A DNA stretch of 64,000 nucleotides from the NCBI RefSeq assembly GCF_003732225.1, contig NZ_MOBJ01000015.1, forward strand, positions 62,001 through 126,000, given 5' to 3'. The notes under the pieces are model-generated. The model worked only from the letters and a program-made list of their open reading frames with translations. It searched no databases and was not told where the DNA came from. Source of the stretch: Pseudomonas brassicacearum (GTDB lineage Bacteria > Pseudomonadota > Gammaproteobacteria > Pseudomonadales > Pseudomonadaceae). This document shows positions 15,919 to 24,053 of the stretch, piece by piece (the first letter of the stretch is position 1; each line of letters begins with the position of its first letter). The translations under genes and the position numbers were made by a program.

Positions 15919-18231
15919 TCATTCCTCCAGCAACGGCAGTTGAACGCTGAACGTCGTGCCTTGCCCAATCCGGCTTTCACAGAAAATCCGTCCGCCATGT
16001 CGATCCACCACAGCTTTGACCATCGACAACCCCAGGCCCAATCCGTCACTGCCTTGAGACGATGCAAAGCGCCGGTACTGGCTGAACAACTCGGGCAGTT
16101 CCTCAGCCGTAATTCCTTTGCCCTGGTCAGTGATCTCGCAGGTCAGCCAGCCCTGTGCACAATTCACCCACACGCGGACCTGCGAACCTGCCGGGCTGTA
16201 CTTGATGGCGTTTTCCAACAGGTTAAACAGCGCCCGGGTCAGCAACGACTGGTCGGCCAGGACCATGCCTTCCGCCTCTTCATCCAGATCATGCAGCAAC
16301 TCGATCTGCTTGAGCTGCGCGGTACTCATCGCCTGATCAAACGCATCAAGCACCAGCATCGCGAACATGCTCGGTTCGAACTGGTACGCCTCGGACTCAG
16401 CTTTGGCTAACTGCACAAAGGCCTCGGTCAGGCTCAAGGCTTTGCGCACTTGCAACTCGATCTGGCTGAACAGCTGCGCGTCACCTGTGCCTTGGTAATG
16501 CTGAACGTCGAGCAAGGCCAGAATCGCCGAGTGCGGCGCACGCAAGTCATGGGAAAGAAACCGCAACAACACCGCGCGCTGCTCCTCGGCATCACGCTCG
16601 ACGCTCAAATCCGTGAGGCTGAGCAGCCAGCCAATCGCTGTTCCACCTTCCGCCGGCAGTAACGGCGCCAGATCCAGACGCAGGCTTCGCCCTTGGGTGT
16701 CGCGAAACTCGCTGGTTTCAAGCGTCGACAACGCGGGATGTCCCTCTTCAACCAGCGCCGGATAACCAATGTTCGAGAGCCGTTGCAGCAGGTCTTCGCC
16801 AACCAGATCACTGGCAAACAGACTCCGGGCGTTGCGGTTGGCCAGCAGGATTCGCCCGCCAGGATCACTGATCAGTGTCGCCACTGGCAGGTACTCCAGG
16901 CCGTCGGCGATGAACCGTCGGGTGTCGCGGGTCCGGCTCATGGCCTGTTCCAGAGCAACGATCTGCCCCTGCAATACATCGCCGACCGGCGATGGCGTGC
17001 GGCGCCGCTCAGGGAACACTTTCGGCTCACTATCAAGCCGGGCCAGTTCCCAGCCGAAGTAGGCGAGCACCGCGCTCAGGCGTCGCCAGCTCCAGATCAG
17101 GTAACCCAGCAGCATTCCGAGCAAACTGGCCGCGGGCGACCACCACCAACCCGCTCGAAGCAGCAGAGCCGAGGCGAGCAGGGCCATCACCATGCATCCC
17201 AGGGTCAACCACAAGGCGCGCCGTGGACGGAACAGCAGCAAGGCCAGCAGCAACGCGACGATGACCGTCGACAACCCGACCACCCAGCCATCGGCGAGCA
17301 CCACGATGCTGCGCTGTTGCAGCAGACCGTTGAGGATGTTGGCTTGAATCTCGATGCCCGGCGTTGTGCCGATACTCTCCGATTGCGGTGTCACATAGCG
17401 GTCGCCCAGCCCAGGCGCCGTGGAGCCAATCAGGATCAGGCGATCACGCAACAACTCGGGTGGGACTTCGCCGCGCAGCACGCTGACATAGGGAACACTG
17501 GGGAAGCCCGCATTCGCGCTGATAAAGGGAATTCGAATACCGTTGGTTCGTTGCCAGCCTTGAACCGTCAATGACAACGGCGAGCCGGGCAGGGTATCAG
17601 GGCCGTCTGTGGTCATCTCGTAGAGCAACCCGGCCAATTGCGCTCTCGGGTTGCGCTCAGGGCCTTCACGCAGGTAGACGCTGCGCACGATGCCATCAGC
17701 GTCCGCCTCGGCGTTGATATGCCCGATACCTTTGGCGCAGTGGCTCAACGGCGCTACCGGTTCGATTTCACCCAGCGGCTGCCCATAGCGCGCAACCCCT
17801 TCGCGCAACAAAGGCACGAACACATTGCCGGCCCGGCACATCGCTTGTGCCAGGCGCAGGTCGTTGTCGGGAAGTTTGTCGGGCTCGCTGAAGATGACGT
17901 CGAACAGCACGCCCTTGGCCTTCGCATCGGTGAGCCGATCCAGCAGGTCGGCGTGTAAGGTTCGTGACCAGGGCCACTGACCGAGTTGCTGCAGGCTGTA
18001 ATCGTCGATAGTGACGACGAGGATTCGTGGATCGACCGGGAGCGGGCTCAATCGACGCAGGTTGTCGTACAGCAGATTGCTCAGCGTCAGCCCATGGCTC
18101 AAGGACAGAATCGCCGTCAACGGCAGCAGGATCAGACTGACCCACAGCCATTCCCGGACCATCCGATGAAACAGCCGCTGGGCCTGAGTCGGCTCGCGAC
18201 CTTCCCTCCTTGGTCTGTGCTTCATCGGCAA
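15919..18231 (-). CDS. CHASE2-domain sensor histidine kinase
   Basis: 770 residues. A membrane helix (WVSLILLPLTAILSLSHGL, near 30-50) is followed by a periplasmic CHASE2 domain (about 55-330, including VVTIDDYSLQQLGQWPW and GVLFDVIFSEPD), three closely spaced C-terminal CHASE2 helices (about 335-410), a PAS-like domain (LEYLPVATLISDPGGRILLANRNA) and a kinase core: H-box FLSHDLRAPHSAIL, N-box NLLENAIKYS, G1 DQGKGI, G2 GLGLGLSMV. All catalytic motifs are intact. It is 12 bp downstream of a fecR-domain gene and therefore likely cotranscribed with it; the response regulator at 20150 is the probable partner. The sensed signal is unknown. Confidence 0.9.
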   Translation of the reverse strand: MPMKHRPRREGREPTQAQRLFHRMVREWLWVSLILLPLTAILSLSHGLTLSNLLYDNLRRLSPLPVDPRILVVTIDDYSLQQLGQWPWSRTLHADLLDRLTDAKAKGVLFDVIFSEPDKLPDNDLRLAQAMCRAGNVFVPLLREGVARYGQPLGEIEPVAPLSHCAKGIGHINAEADADGIVRSVYLREGPERNPRAQLAGLLYEMTTDGPDTLPGSPLSLTVQGWQRTNGIRIPFISANAGFPSVPYVSVLRGEVPPELLRDRLILIGSTAPGLGDRYVTPQSESIGTTPGIEIQANILNGLLQQRSIVVLADGWVVGLSTVIVALLLALLLFRPRRALWLTLGCMVMALLASALLLRAGWWWSPAASLLGMLLGYLIWSWRRLSAVLAYFGWELARLDSEPKVFPERRRTPSPVGDVLQGQIVALEQAMSRTRDTRRFIADGLEYLPVATLISDPGGRILLANRNARSLFASDLVGEDLLQRLSNIGYPALVEEGHPALSTLETSEFRDTQGRSLRLDLAPLLPAEGGTAIGWLLSLTDLSVERDAEEQRAVLLRFLSHDLRAPHSAILALLDVQHYQGTGDAQLFSQIELQVRKALSLTEAFVQLAKAESEAYQFEPSMFAMLVLDAFDQAMSTAQLKQIELLHDLDEEAEGMVLADQSLLTRALFNLLENAIKYSPAGSQVRVWVNCAQGWLTCEITDQGKGITAEELPELFSQYRRFASSQGSDGLGLGLSMVKAVVDRHGGRIFCESRIGQGTTFSVQLPLLEE

Positions 18232-18243
18232 ATAACCGAGTCG

Positions 18244-19245
18244 CTATTGGACACGCGTGGTCCTGGGGTAATAGAAGATGTCATATACCCCGGTTTCCCC
18301 CTCAAGCCCCTGCGCGTCGTACGCAGAGAGTCGAACATGGTAGAAAAATGCCTTCAATCCACTGAAGTCGATCTCTGGCGTGCTGGAAAACTGTTCCTGC
18401 TTGATGTTCAGAAAGTCTGTGTCGGTCGCCACTTGCGCCCGGTAGCGCGTGGCACCGTGCAAGGGTTTCATGATCAACTGCCAGACCGGTGTGGGGCCGT
18501 TTTGACCCGTCTGCCCCAACAACTGCGGCGCGGGCAACAGGTCGATCGGTGTGAGCTTGCCTTCCTTCTGAATGCGTAACCCCTGGCGCGCCATGACCTG
18601 CACTTCATCTGCTGGTTTTTCGGCCTTTTTCGCGAGCGGTTTACCCGTGCGTTTTTTTGGTGGCGCATCAACGTCTTCACCACGATCGACGGCCACCTGG
18701 CCATTCAGTACTTCGATCAGCGATTGCCCATTGTCCTCGTTGCGCACCCGAAAGTGTGTGCCTCGGACCCCGAGCACGCCCACCGGCGTCACGATCTGAA
18801 AACGATCATAGTCGCTGGCGCGCTTGATCACATACGACTCGACCTGACCTTGCTCAAGAATCACCTGCGGGATAACGAGTTCTTCGTTCAAACGCAACGT
18901 GACCTGTGAACTGGACGGCAGAACGATGCGCGATCCGTCACCCAACGACAGGCTGACGAACGCCGAAGGGGAGGTCTTCACGCCTTCCTGCTCGTCAATC
19001 GTCATCCCTTCTTCAAGCGCCACCTGCTTGCCCTTGCGGTCGAGCTTCCAGGCTTCGCCCGTCAGATGCTCGACAGTGGCGGGCAGGGGTTGTCCACGGC
19101 ACTGCTGATGGTCATCGATATACGGCAAGCGCTTTGAGTCGAAGAACGCTGCGGATGCGTTCTGCGTCAATGGGCCCACCAAGCCAACAACCAGCAACAG
19201 ACAGGTGCCAAGGTGGCGACAGTGCAAAGAAGTCATTCGGTTCAT
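18244..19245 (-). CDS. Exported FecR-domain protein
   Basis: 333 residues. Signal peptide: LGTCLLLVVGLVGPLTQNASA, cleaved near residue 32. A FecR domain follows (about residues 60-200): EGMTIDEQEGVKTSPSAFVSLSLGDGSRIVLPSSS and the hallmark TPVGVLGVRGTHFRVR. The remainder is a Lys-rich linker (PKKRTGKPLAKKAEKPADE) and a C-terminal domain of about 110 residues with a beta-rich look (FSGLKAFFYHVRLSAYDAQGLEG). Classical FecR is an inner-membrane anti-sigma factor; here no sigma factor is adjacent, there is a cleavable signal peptide and no membrane anchor, so a periplasmic sensor role beside the CHASE2 kinase is inferred. Confidence 0.85.
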   Translation of the reverse strand: MNRMTSLHCRHLGTCLLLVVGLVGPLTQNASAAFFDSKRLPYIDDHQQCRGQPLPATVEHLTGEAWKLDRKGKQVALEEGMTIDEQEGVKTSPSAFVSLSLGDGSRIVLPSSSQVTLRLNEELVIPQVILEQGQVESYVIKRASDYDRFQIVTPVGVLGVRGTHFRVRNEDNGQSLIEVLNGQVAVDRGEDVDAPPKKRTGKPLAKKAEKPADEVQVMARQGLRIQKEGKLTPIDLLPAPQLLGQTGQNGPTPVWQLIMKPLHGATRYRAQVATDTDFLNIKQEQFSSTPEIDFSGLKAFFYHVRLSAYDAQGLEGETGVYDIFYYPRTTRVQ

Positions 19246-19676
19246 TGGATTCGCTTTTCACGCTTTTTCTTAGAATCTGGCCGACCAGCTAATTCATCAG
19301 CCTTACGCACCATACCTGACAGGGCTCGATGGCAGATAGCCCACGTCTATGCAAAACGCCCGCATCGATTACAAAGGCAGTCGCGGTTATCCATGAAGGT
19401 AAACAAATCGAAGAGGGTAGGAGGTGACACATCCTTGTGTCGGAATCGATTCAACATCGATCCGGTTTTACAACGTGAGCAGGCACTCCTTTTTTTCCCC
19501 TGAACTGCAGACCGCAAGCGAACCGGCGATCGGCGGTCCCGCCAGGTTGGCGATGACACTCCCTGTGTCGGAGCACTTCCGAATGCTCCTGTGCCACTCA
19601 ACGCTTGAGAATTTACCGGCACCCATGGTCGATGAGGCAATTCTCCATAATTGTTCAGAATTGCCCGAGCCCGTTG
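19246..19676. other. Upstream region of the fecR gene with several palindromes
   Basis: 431 bp with no convincing gene; short open frames here lack ribosome-binding sites. It contains two similar palindromes, GACACA-TCCT-TGTGTC (19426-19441) and GACAC-TCCCT-GTGTC (19555-19569), each followed by CGGA, and a third palindromic motif at 19636-19664. This looks like a regulatory region for the minus-strand fecR-kinase transcript. Confidence 0.6.
19636..19664. promoter_or_regulatory. Palindromic motif, first copy
   Basis: Contains CCATAATTGTTCAGA preceded by GCAATTCT (19637-19659), a 23-bp block that matches 20051-20073 at 22 of 23 positions. In this copy 9-bp arms (GGCAATTCT and AGAATTGCC) make a perfect inverted repeat. 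It starts 12 bp past the stop of the small minus-strand gene. Confidence 0.6.
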
Positions 19677-19967
19677 TTAGAACACCCAACGCTGCTGCTC
19701 TTCAGGGAGCAGCAGGGGAACCGGTTGCGCGCTGTCTGCGGAGGTGCTGACCGGTGCAAAGCCTCGTGAATCACTGAACGCCACATTCACCGCAGCAGGA
19801 CTGAAGAAGCGCTGTGTCGCGTGCTCATCCGGTGCTTCGCTGCTTGAGCTCACGGTCTGCGACGTAACCCCGACAAAGGCCACAAACGCCAACGACAGAC
19901 AGCGTGTGAGCGCCTTGCCCTCGATCACCTTCGTGATCAGTACACGAAGATTCAGCCTGTTCCCCAT
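19677..19967 (-). CDS. Unknown small protein with signal-like N-terminus
   Basis: 96 residues from MGNRLNLRVLITKVIEG (ATG at 19967, with GAGGAC 6-7 bases upstream). Not recognised. A basic N-terminus is followed by a hydrophobic run (CLSLAFVAFVGVTSQTV, about 23-39), which could be a signal peptide or anchor; the rest is low-complexity, rich in Ser, Ala and Pro. It has no cysteines after the signal and no known motif. It lies between two copies of a 23-bp motif and between the divergent regulator gene and the fecR-kinase pair, in the same orientation as the latter. Whether it is real rests on the ribosome-binding site and the signal-like start. Confidence 0.55.
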   Translation of the reverse strand: MGNRLNLRVLITKVIEGKALTRCLSLAFVAFVGVTSQTVSSSSEAPDEHATQRFFSPAAVNVAFSDSRGFAPVSTSADSAQPVPLLLPEEQQRWVF

Positions 19968-20050
19968 CGTTGTGTCCTCGAGTCTTCGAGCTGATATCCG
20001 CCGGTTAACGGCCAATTGATATCAGCCTACCCAGACGCAGGGAATCTGGA

Positions 20051-20073
20051 GCAATTCACCATAATTGTTCAGA
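20051..20073. promoter_or_regulatory. Repeated motif, second copy
   Basis: GCAATTCA followed by CCATAATTGTTCAGA; one mismatch to the copy at 19637-19659. Inside it CAATT and AATTG form a perfect inverted repeat with six bases between. It lies between the divergent starts of the small protein (19967) and the response regulator (20150), so it could control either or both. Confidence 0.6.
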
Positions 20074-20149
20074 TTCAGACAATGAGCCTAAACTCCGCAC
20101 ATAGGATTTTTTACCCATCGCACTCTACGAGATGAAGGAACGCCCCCGC

Positions 20150-20860
20150 ATGCGTGTCGCAATACTGGATGACGAACCCGCCGAGCTACGCCGGGTGGAA
20201 CAGACACTGCGACAGATTCCCGGAACCGGGGAGCAAGCGTGGACCTTACATAGCTTCGAACGCGGCGAAGACCTGCTGCGCCAGCTTCGACGCGAGACCT
20301 TCGACCTGTTGATACTCGACTGGCAGTTGCCTGATCTCAGCGGTCTATCGCTACTACGTTGGACCCGCGAACATATGGAGGCACCTCCCGCCGCCATCAT
20401 GCTCACCAGCCGCGATGCCGAGAGTGACATCGTCCAGGCGTTGAACGCCGGCGCCGATGATTACGTCAGCAAACCGTTTCGTCCCAACGAGCTCCAGGCC
20501 CGCGTCAGCGCCGTACTGCGCCGACACGGCTTACAGCGCAATGCGGCCAGCGAAGTGCTGAGTTTCAACGATCTGAACTTCGACGACGCCGAACTGACGG
20601 TGACCCGCGCCGGCAAACCCATCAGCCTGACCGAACGGGAATACCGCCTGGCCCGCTGCCTGTTTGCCAACCTGGGCCGGCCGCTGTCACGGGAATATCT
20701 CTACGAGCGTTTCTGGACCCATGAAGAGATGGTGTCTTCACGGCCACTGGATACTCACATCTACCGCCTGCGCAACAAGCTCGGGCTGACGGCCGATCGT
20801 GGTTGGCAGTTGCTGACGATCTACGGGTATGGGTATCGACTGGAAAGCGTCGCCTCGTAG
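20150..20860 (+). CDS. OmpR/PhoB-type response regulator
   Basis: 236 residues from the ATG at 20150 (MRVAILDDEPAEL), which has AAGGAA about eight bases upstream; an earlier ATG at 20132 lacks a site. The receiver domain has the acidic pair (DDE), the phospho-acceptor Asp in LLILDWQLPDLSG, the Thr in MLTS and the Lys in YVSKPFRPNE. The C-terminal winged helix is complete (LTEREYRLARCLFANLGRPLSREYLYERFW ... SRPLDTHIYRLRNKL). It is transcribed away from the CHASE2 kinase operon and is its likely partner. The stop codon is part of a REP element. Confidence 0.92.
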   Translation: MRVAILDDEPAELRRVEQTLRQIPGTGEQAWTLHSFERGEDLLRQLRRETFDLLILDWQLPDLSGLSLLRWTREHMEAPPAAIMLTSRDAESDIVQALNAGADDYVSKPFRPNELQARVSAVLRRHGLQRNAASEVLSFNDLNFDDAELTVTRAGKPISLTEREYRLARCLFANLGRPLSREYLYERFWTHEEMVSSRPLDTHIYRLRNKLGLTADRGWQLLTIYGYGYRLESVAS

Positions 20861-20880
20861 GAGCTGCCGCAGGCTGCGAT
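20857..20880. repeat. Single REP-type element overlapping the regulator stop codon
   Basis: GTAGGAGCTGCCGCAGGCTGCGAT; the first bases of the element supply the TAG stop of the response regulator. The same core occurs at 32345, 32421, 45973, 46024, 59148 and 59195. Confidence 0.85.
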
Positions 20881-20907
20881 CTTTAAATGTCTTCTCGCAA
20901 ACAATAA

Positions 20908-20936
20908 AAAAGGCCAACGCTGAACGTTGGCCTTTT
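20908..20936. terminator. Bidirectional terminator between the regulator and the small periplasmic protein
   Basis: AGGCCAACG (20911-20919), a five-base loop, CGTTGGCCT (20925-20933), with an A-run before and a T-run after. It serves the two convergent genes. Confidence 0.9.
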
Positions 20937-20996
20937 ACATTTTTGCAGGCTGTTGGGTCTCAGCACAGAGACCCGTTCAGCAGAAGCAAATTGAAC

Positions 20997-21326
20997 CTAG
21001 CCACCAATCTGGTGGCTTACCGCATTTTCTTGCTGGTTAAGGCTCTTTTGCTCCTGCTTTGTAATGTGCCCTTTATTCTGGCTAGCCATGTCCCGTTCTT
21101 CCTGACGAATCTGGCGGTCTTCCTTATGCAGATTGGCCGCCTGTCCCTTGGTCATTTCACCCTCTTTGACTTCGTTATGGATTCGCTTGTTCTGGTTGGC
21201 CAGACGACTATTGACCTCGGCTCGACGTGGGTGATCTTTTTTCCACTGAGCATCAGCTGCCATTGCATTACCGGCAACCATACCTACAACTGCGGACAAC
21301 AAAACAGCAGCAAGCTTCTTAGACAT
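20997..21326 (-). CDS. Small exported, helix-rich protein of unknown function
   Basis: 109 residues. A clear signal peptide (KKLAAVLLSAVVGMVAGNAMA, cleavage after residue 24) is followed by a very hydrophilic mature part of about 85 residues rich in Glu, Lys, Gln and Asn, with charged heptad-like stretches (RRAEVNSRLANQNKRIHNEV and KEDRQIRQEERDMASQ) suggesting long helices. There are no cysteines. I do not recognise a defined function; similar short exported proteins are common in pseudomonads. It is a monocistronic unit ending at the terminator at 20908. Confidence 0.8.
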   Translation of the reverse strand: MSKKLAAVLLSAVVGMVAGNAMAADAQWKKDHPRRAEVNSRLANQNKRIHNEVKEGEMTKGQAANLHKEDRQIRQEERDMASQNKGHITKQEQKSLNQQENAVSHQIGG

Positions 21327-21631
21327 GTTTGATTCCTACTGAACGCTTTAAGGGCTGGCCCGGTTGATTTGATCGGCACCGCCGGCCATGTAGTTACTGA
21401 GTCGTCCCTGGTTTCATAGACACGATTCAGTCTCGCCAGTTCACTATTGCTGAAGCGAAAAGGAAGCTGTGCCGTACAGGATCCCTAAGGATAGTCGAGC
21501 CTCGATGTTCAAAAAAATGCAAAAAAAAGGCCAGCGCGGTGCGCTGGCCTTTTTTCAGGCTCACCTCTTAGTGGGGAGCCGGACTCATTTATGGGTGAAA
21601 ATGAGCAACTATTTTGTGAACCAACAACAGA
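21327..21631. other. Intergenic region between the small exported protein and gyrB
   Basis: 305 bp without a gene. It must contain the promoter of the minus-strand exported-protein gene near its left end and holds the gyrB terminator at 21521-21556. Nothing else stands out. Confidence 0.7.
21521..21556 (-). terminator. Rho-independent terminator downstream of gyrB
   Basis: AAGGCCAGCGC, loop GGT, GCGCTGGCCTT, flanked by an A-run on one side and a T-run on the other, about 75 bp past the gyrB stop. Confidence 0.9.
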
Positions 21632-24049
21632 TCAGAAGTCCAGGTTAGAGACTGCCAACGCGTTGCTTTCGATGAAGTCGCGACGTGGTTCGACCGCATC
21701 ACCCATCAGGGTGTTGAAGATCTGGTCCGCGCCGATGGCGTCTTCGATGGTCACTTTGAGCATCCGGCGCTGGCTTGGGTCCATGGTGGTTTCCCACAGC
21801 TGATCCGGGTTCATCTCGCCCAGACCTTTGTATCGCTGGATGGTGTGACGCTTGGTGCTTTCAGCCATCAGCCATTCAAGGGCTTCCTTGAACTCGGTGA
21901 CCGGCTTCTTGCGCTCGCCGCGCTGGATGTACGCGCCGTCGTCCAGCAAGGTGCTCAATTGAGCGCCCAGGGAGACAACAGTCTTGTAATCGTTGCTGCC
22001 GAAGAAGTCGCGATTGAAGGTGATGTAGTTCGACAGGCCGTGGGAGATCAGTTCGACCTCTGGCAGCCAGACGTTACGTTCACGGTCTTCACGCAGGCTG
22101 GCTTTGTAGACCAGGCCAGACTTCTCGACGGTGCGCAGGCGAACTTCGTACTGGGCCAGCCAATCCTGCATCGCAGCGTGATCGGACAGCTGATCCATGC
22201 TCACCGCTGGCAGGTAGATGAAGTGCTCGGTCAGTTCCTGTGGGTACAGGCGGGACAGACGCTTGAGGGTCTTCATGACCAGACGGAAGTCATTCACCAG
22301 ACGTTCGAGGGCTTCGCCGGAGATGCCCGGTGCTTCCTCGTTCAGGTGCAGGCTTGCATCTTCCAGGGCCGACTGCGTCATGTACTCTTCCATGGCGTCG
22401 TCGTCTTTGATGTATTGCTCTTGCTTGCCTTTCTTCACTTTGTACAACGGCGGTTGAGCGATGTAGATGTAACCACGCTCGATCAGCTCCGGCAGCTGAC
22501 GGAAGAAGAAGGTCAGCAGCAGGGTACGGATGTGCGAACCGTCGACGTCAGCATCGGTCATGATGATGATGTTGTGATAACGCAGCTTGTCGATGTTGTA
22601 CTCGTCACGGCCGATGCCGCAGCCCAACGCGGTGATCAAGGTGCCCACTTCTTGCGAAGAGATCATCTTGTCGAAACGCGCCTTCTCGACGTTCAGGATC
22701 TTGCCCTTGAGGGGCAGAATCGCCTGGGTCTTGCGGTTACGTCCCTGCTTGGCGGAGCCGCCAGCAGAGTCACCTTCCACGAGGTACAGTTCGGACAGGG
22801 CAGGGTCTTTTTCCTGGCAGTCCGCCAGTTTGCCCGGCAGGCCGGCGATGTCCAGCGCGCCTTTACGGCGGGTCATCTCACGGGCTTTACGCGCCGCTTC
22901 ACGAGCACGGGCTGCGTCGATCATCTTGCCGACAACCAGCTTGGCTTCGTTCGGGTTTTCCAGCAGGAAGTCGGAGAAGTACTTGCCCATTTCCTGTTCG
23001 ACCGCGGTCTTCACTTCGGAAGAAACCAGCTTGTCTTTGGTCTGGGAGCTGAACTTCGGATCCGGTACCTTGACCGAAATGATCGCGGTCAGGCCTTCAC
23101 GGGCATCGTCACCGGTGGTGGCGACTTTGTGCTTCTTCGCCAGGCCTTCCGCTTCGATGTAGGTGTTCAGGTTACGCGTCAGTGCCGAACGGAAACCCAC
23201 CAGGTGAGTGCCGCCATCGCGCTGAGGAATGTTGTTGGTGAAGCACAACAGGTTCTCGTTGAAGCTGTCGTTCCACTGCAGGGCGATTTCCACGCCGATG
23301 CCGTCTTCACGCTGGACATTGAAGTGGAACACCTGGTTGACCGGAGTCTTGTTGGTGTTCAGGTATTCAACGAACGCACGCAGGCCACCTTCGTACTTGA
23401 ACAGTTCTTCCTTACCGCTGCGCTCATCCTTGAGGACGATGCCGACACCGGAGTTGAGGAAGGACAGTTCACGAATCCGCTTGGCCAGGATGTCCCAGCT
23501 GAAGTGGATGTTCTTGAAGGTTTCAGCTGAAGGCTTGAAGTGGATCTGCGTACCGGTGGACTCGCTTTCACCAACGATCTTCATCGGCTCTTGCGGAACA
23601 CCGTGGACGTAAGTCTGTTCCCAGATCTTGCCGCTGCGGCGAACGGTCAGGACCAGTTCTGCGGACAGGGCGTTTACAACCGACACACCTACACCGTGCA
23701 GACCGCCGGATACTTTGTAGGAGTTGTCATCGAATTTACCGCCGGCGTGCAGCACGGTCATGATGACCTCGGCCGCCGAGACGCCTTCTTCTTTATGCAC
23801 GTCTACCGGAATGCCACGACCGTTGTCGCGCACGGTAATGGATTCGTCCGGGTGGATAATGATGCTGATGTCGTCGCAATGGCCGGCCAAAGCTTCGTCG
23901 ATCGAGTTATCGACCACCTCGAACACCATGTGGTGCAGACCGCTGCCATCGTCGGTGTCACCAATGTACATACCGGGACGTTTGCGTACGGCATCCAGGC
24001 CTTTCAGCACTTTAATGCTCGTTGAGTCGTACGTATTTTCTTCGCTCAT
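21632..24049 (-). CDS. gyrB: DNA gyrase subunit B
   Basis: 805 residues, the Pseudomonas length. The ATPase subunit of the A2B2 topoisomerase that introduces negative supercoils. GHKL ATPase motifs: VDNSIDEALAGHCD and GGLHGVGVSVVNAL. TOPRIM domain: LVEGDSAGGSAKQGRNR and DADVDGSHIRTLLLTFF. The C-terminal GyrA-contact region is YKGLGEMNPDQLWETTMDP. It is the last gene of dnaA-dnaN-recF-gyrB, starting four bases after recF. Confidence 0.99.
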   Translation of the reverse strand: MSEENTYDSTSIKVLKGLDAVRKRPGMYIGDTDDGSGLHHMVFEVVDNSIDEALAGHCDDISIIIHPDESITVRDNGRGIPVDVHKEEGVSAAEVIMTVLHAGGKFDDNSYKVSGGLHGVGVSVVNALSAELVLTVRRSGKIWEQTYVHGVPQEPMKIVGESESTGTQIHFKPSAETFKNIHFSWDILAKRIRELSFLNSGVGIVLKDERSGKEELFKYEGGLRAFVEYLNTNKTPVNQVFHFNVQREDGIGVEIALQWNDSFNENLLCFTNNIPQRDGGTHLVGFRSALTRNLNTYIEAEGLAKKHKVATTGDDAREGLTAIISVKVPDPKFSSQTKDKLVSSEVKTAVEQEMGKYFSDFLLENPNEAKLVVGKMIDAARAREAARKAREMTRRKGALDIAGLPGKLADCQEKDPALSELYLVEGDSAGGSAKQGRNRKTQAILPLKGKILNVEKARFDKMISSQEVGTLITALGCGIGRDEYNIDKLRYHNIIIMTDADVDGSHIRTLLLTFFFRQLPELIERGYIYIAQPPLYKVKKGKQEQYIKDDDAMEEYMTQSALEDASLHLNEEAPGISGEALERLVNDFRLVMKTLKRLSRLYPQELTEHFIYLPAVSMDQLSDHAAMQDWLAQYEVRLRTVEKSGLVYKASLREDRERNVWLPEVELISHGLSNYITFNRDFFGSNDYKTVVSLGAQLSTLLDDGAYIQRGERKKPVTEFKEALEWLMAESTKRHTIQRYKGLGEMNPDQLWETTMDPSQRRMLKVTIEDAIGADQIFNTLMGDAVEPRRDFIESNALAVSNLDF

Positions 24050-24053
24050 GCCT

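Noticed and set aside
19424..19750. Plus-strand open frame in the fecR upstream region
   Set aside because: No ribosome-binding site, runs through palindromes and overlaps a better minus-strand candidate.
21845..23530. 561-codon plus-strand open frame opposite gyrB
   Set aside because: Same reason; gyrB is certain and no ribosome-binding site or motif supports the antisense frame.
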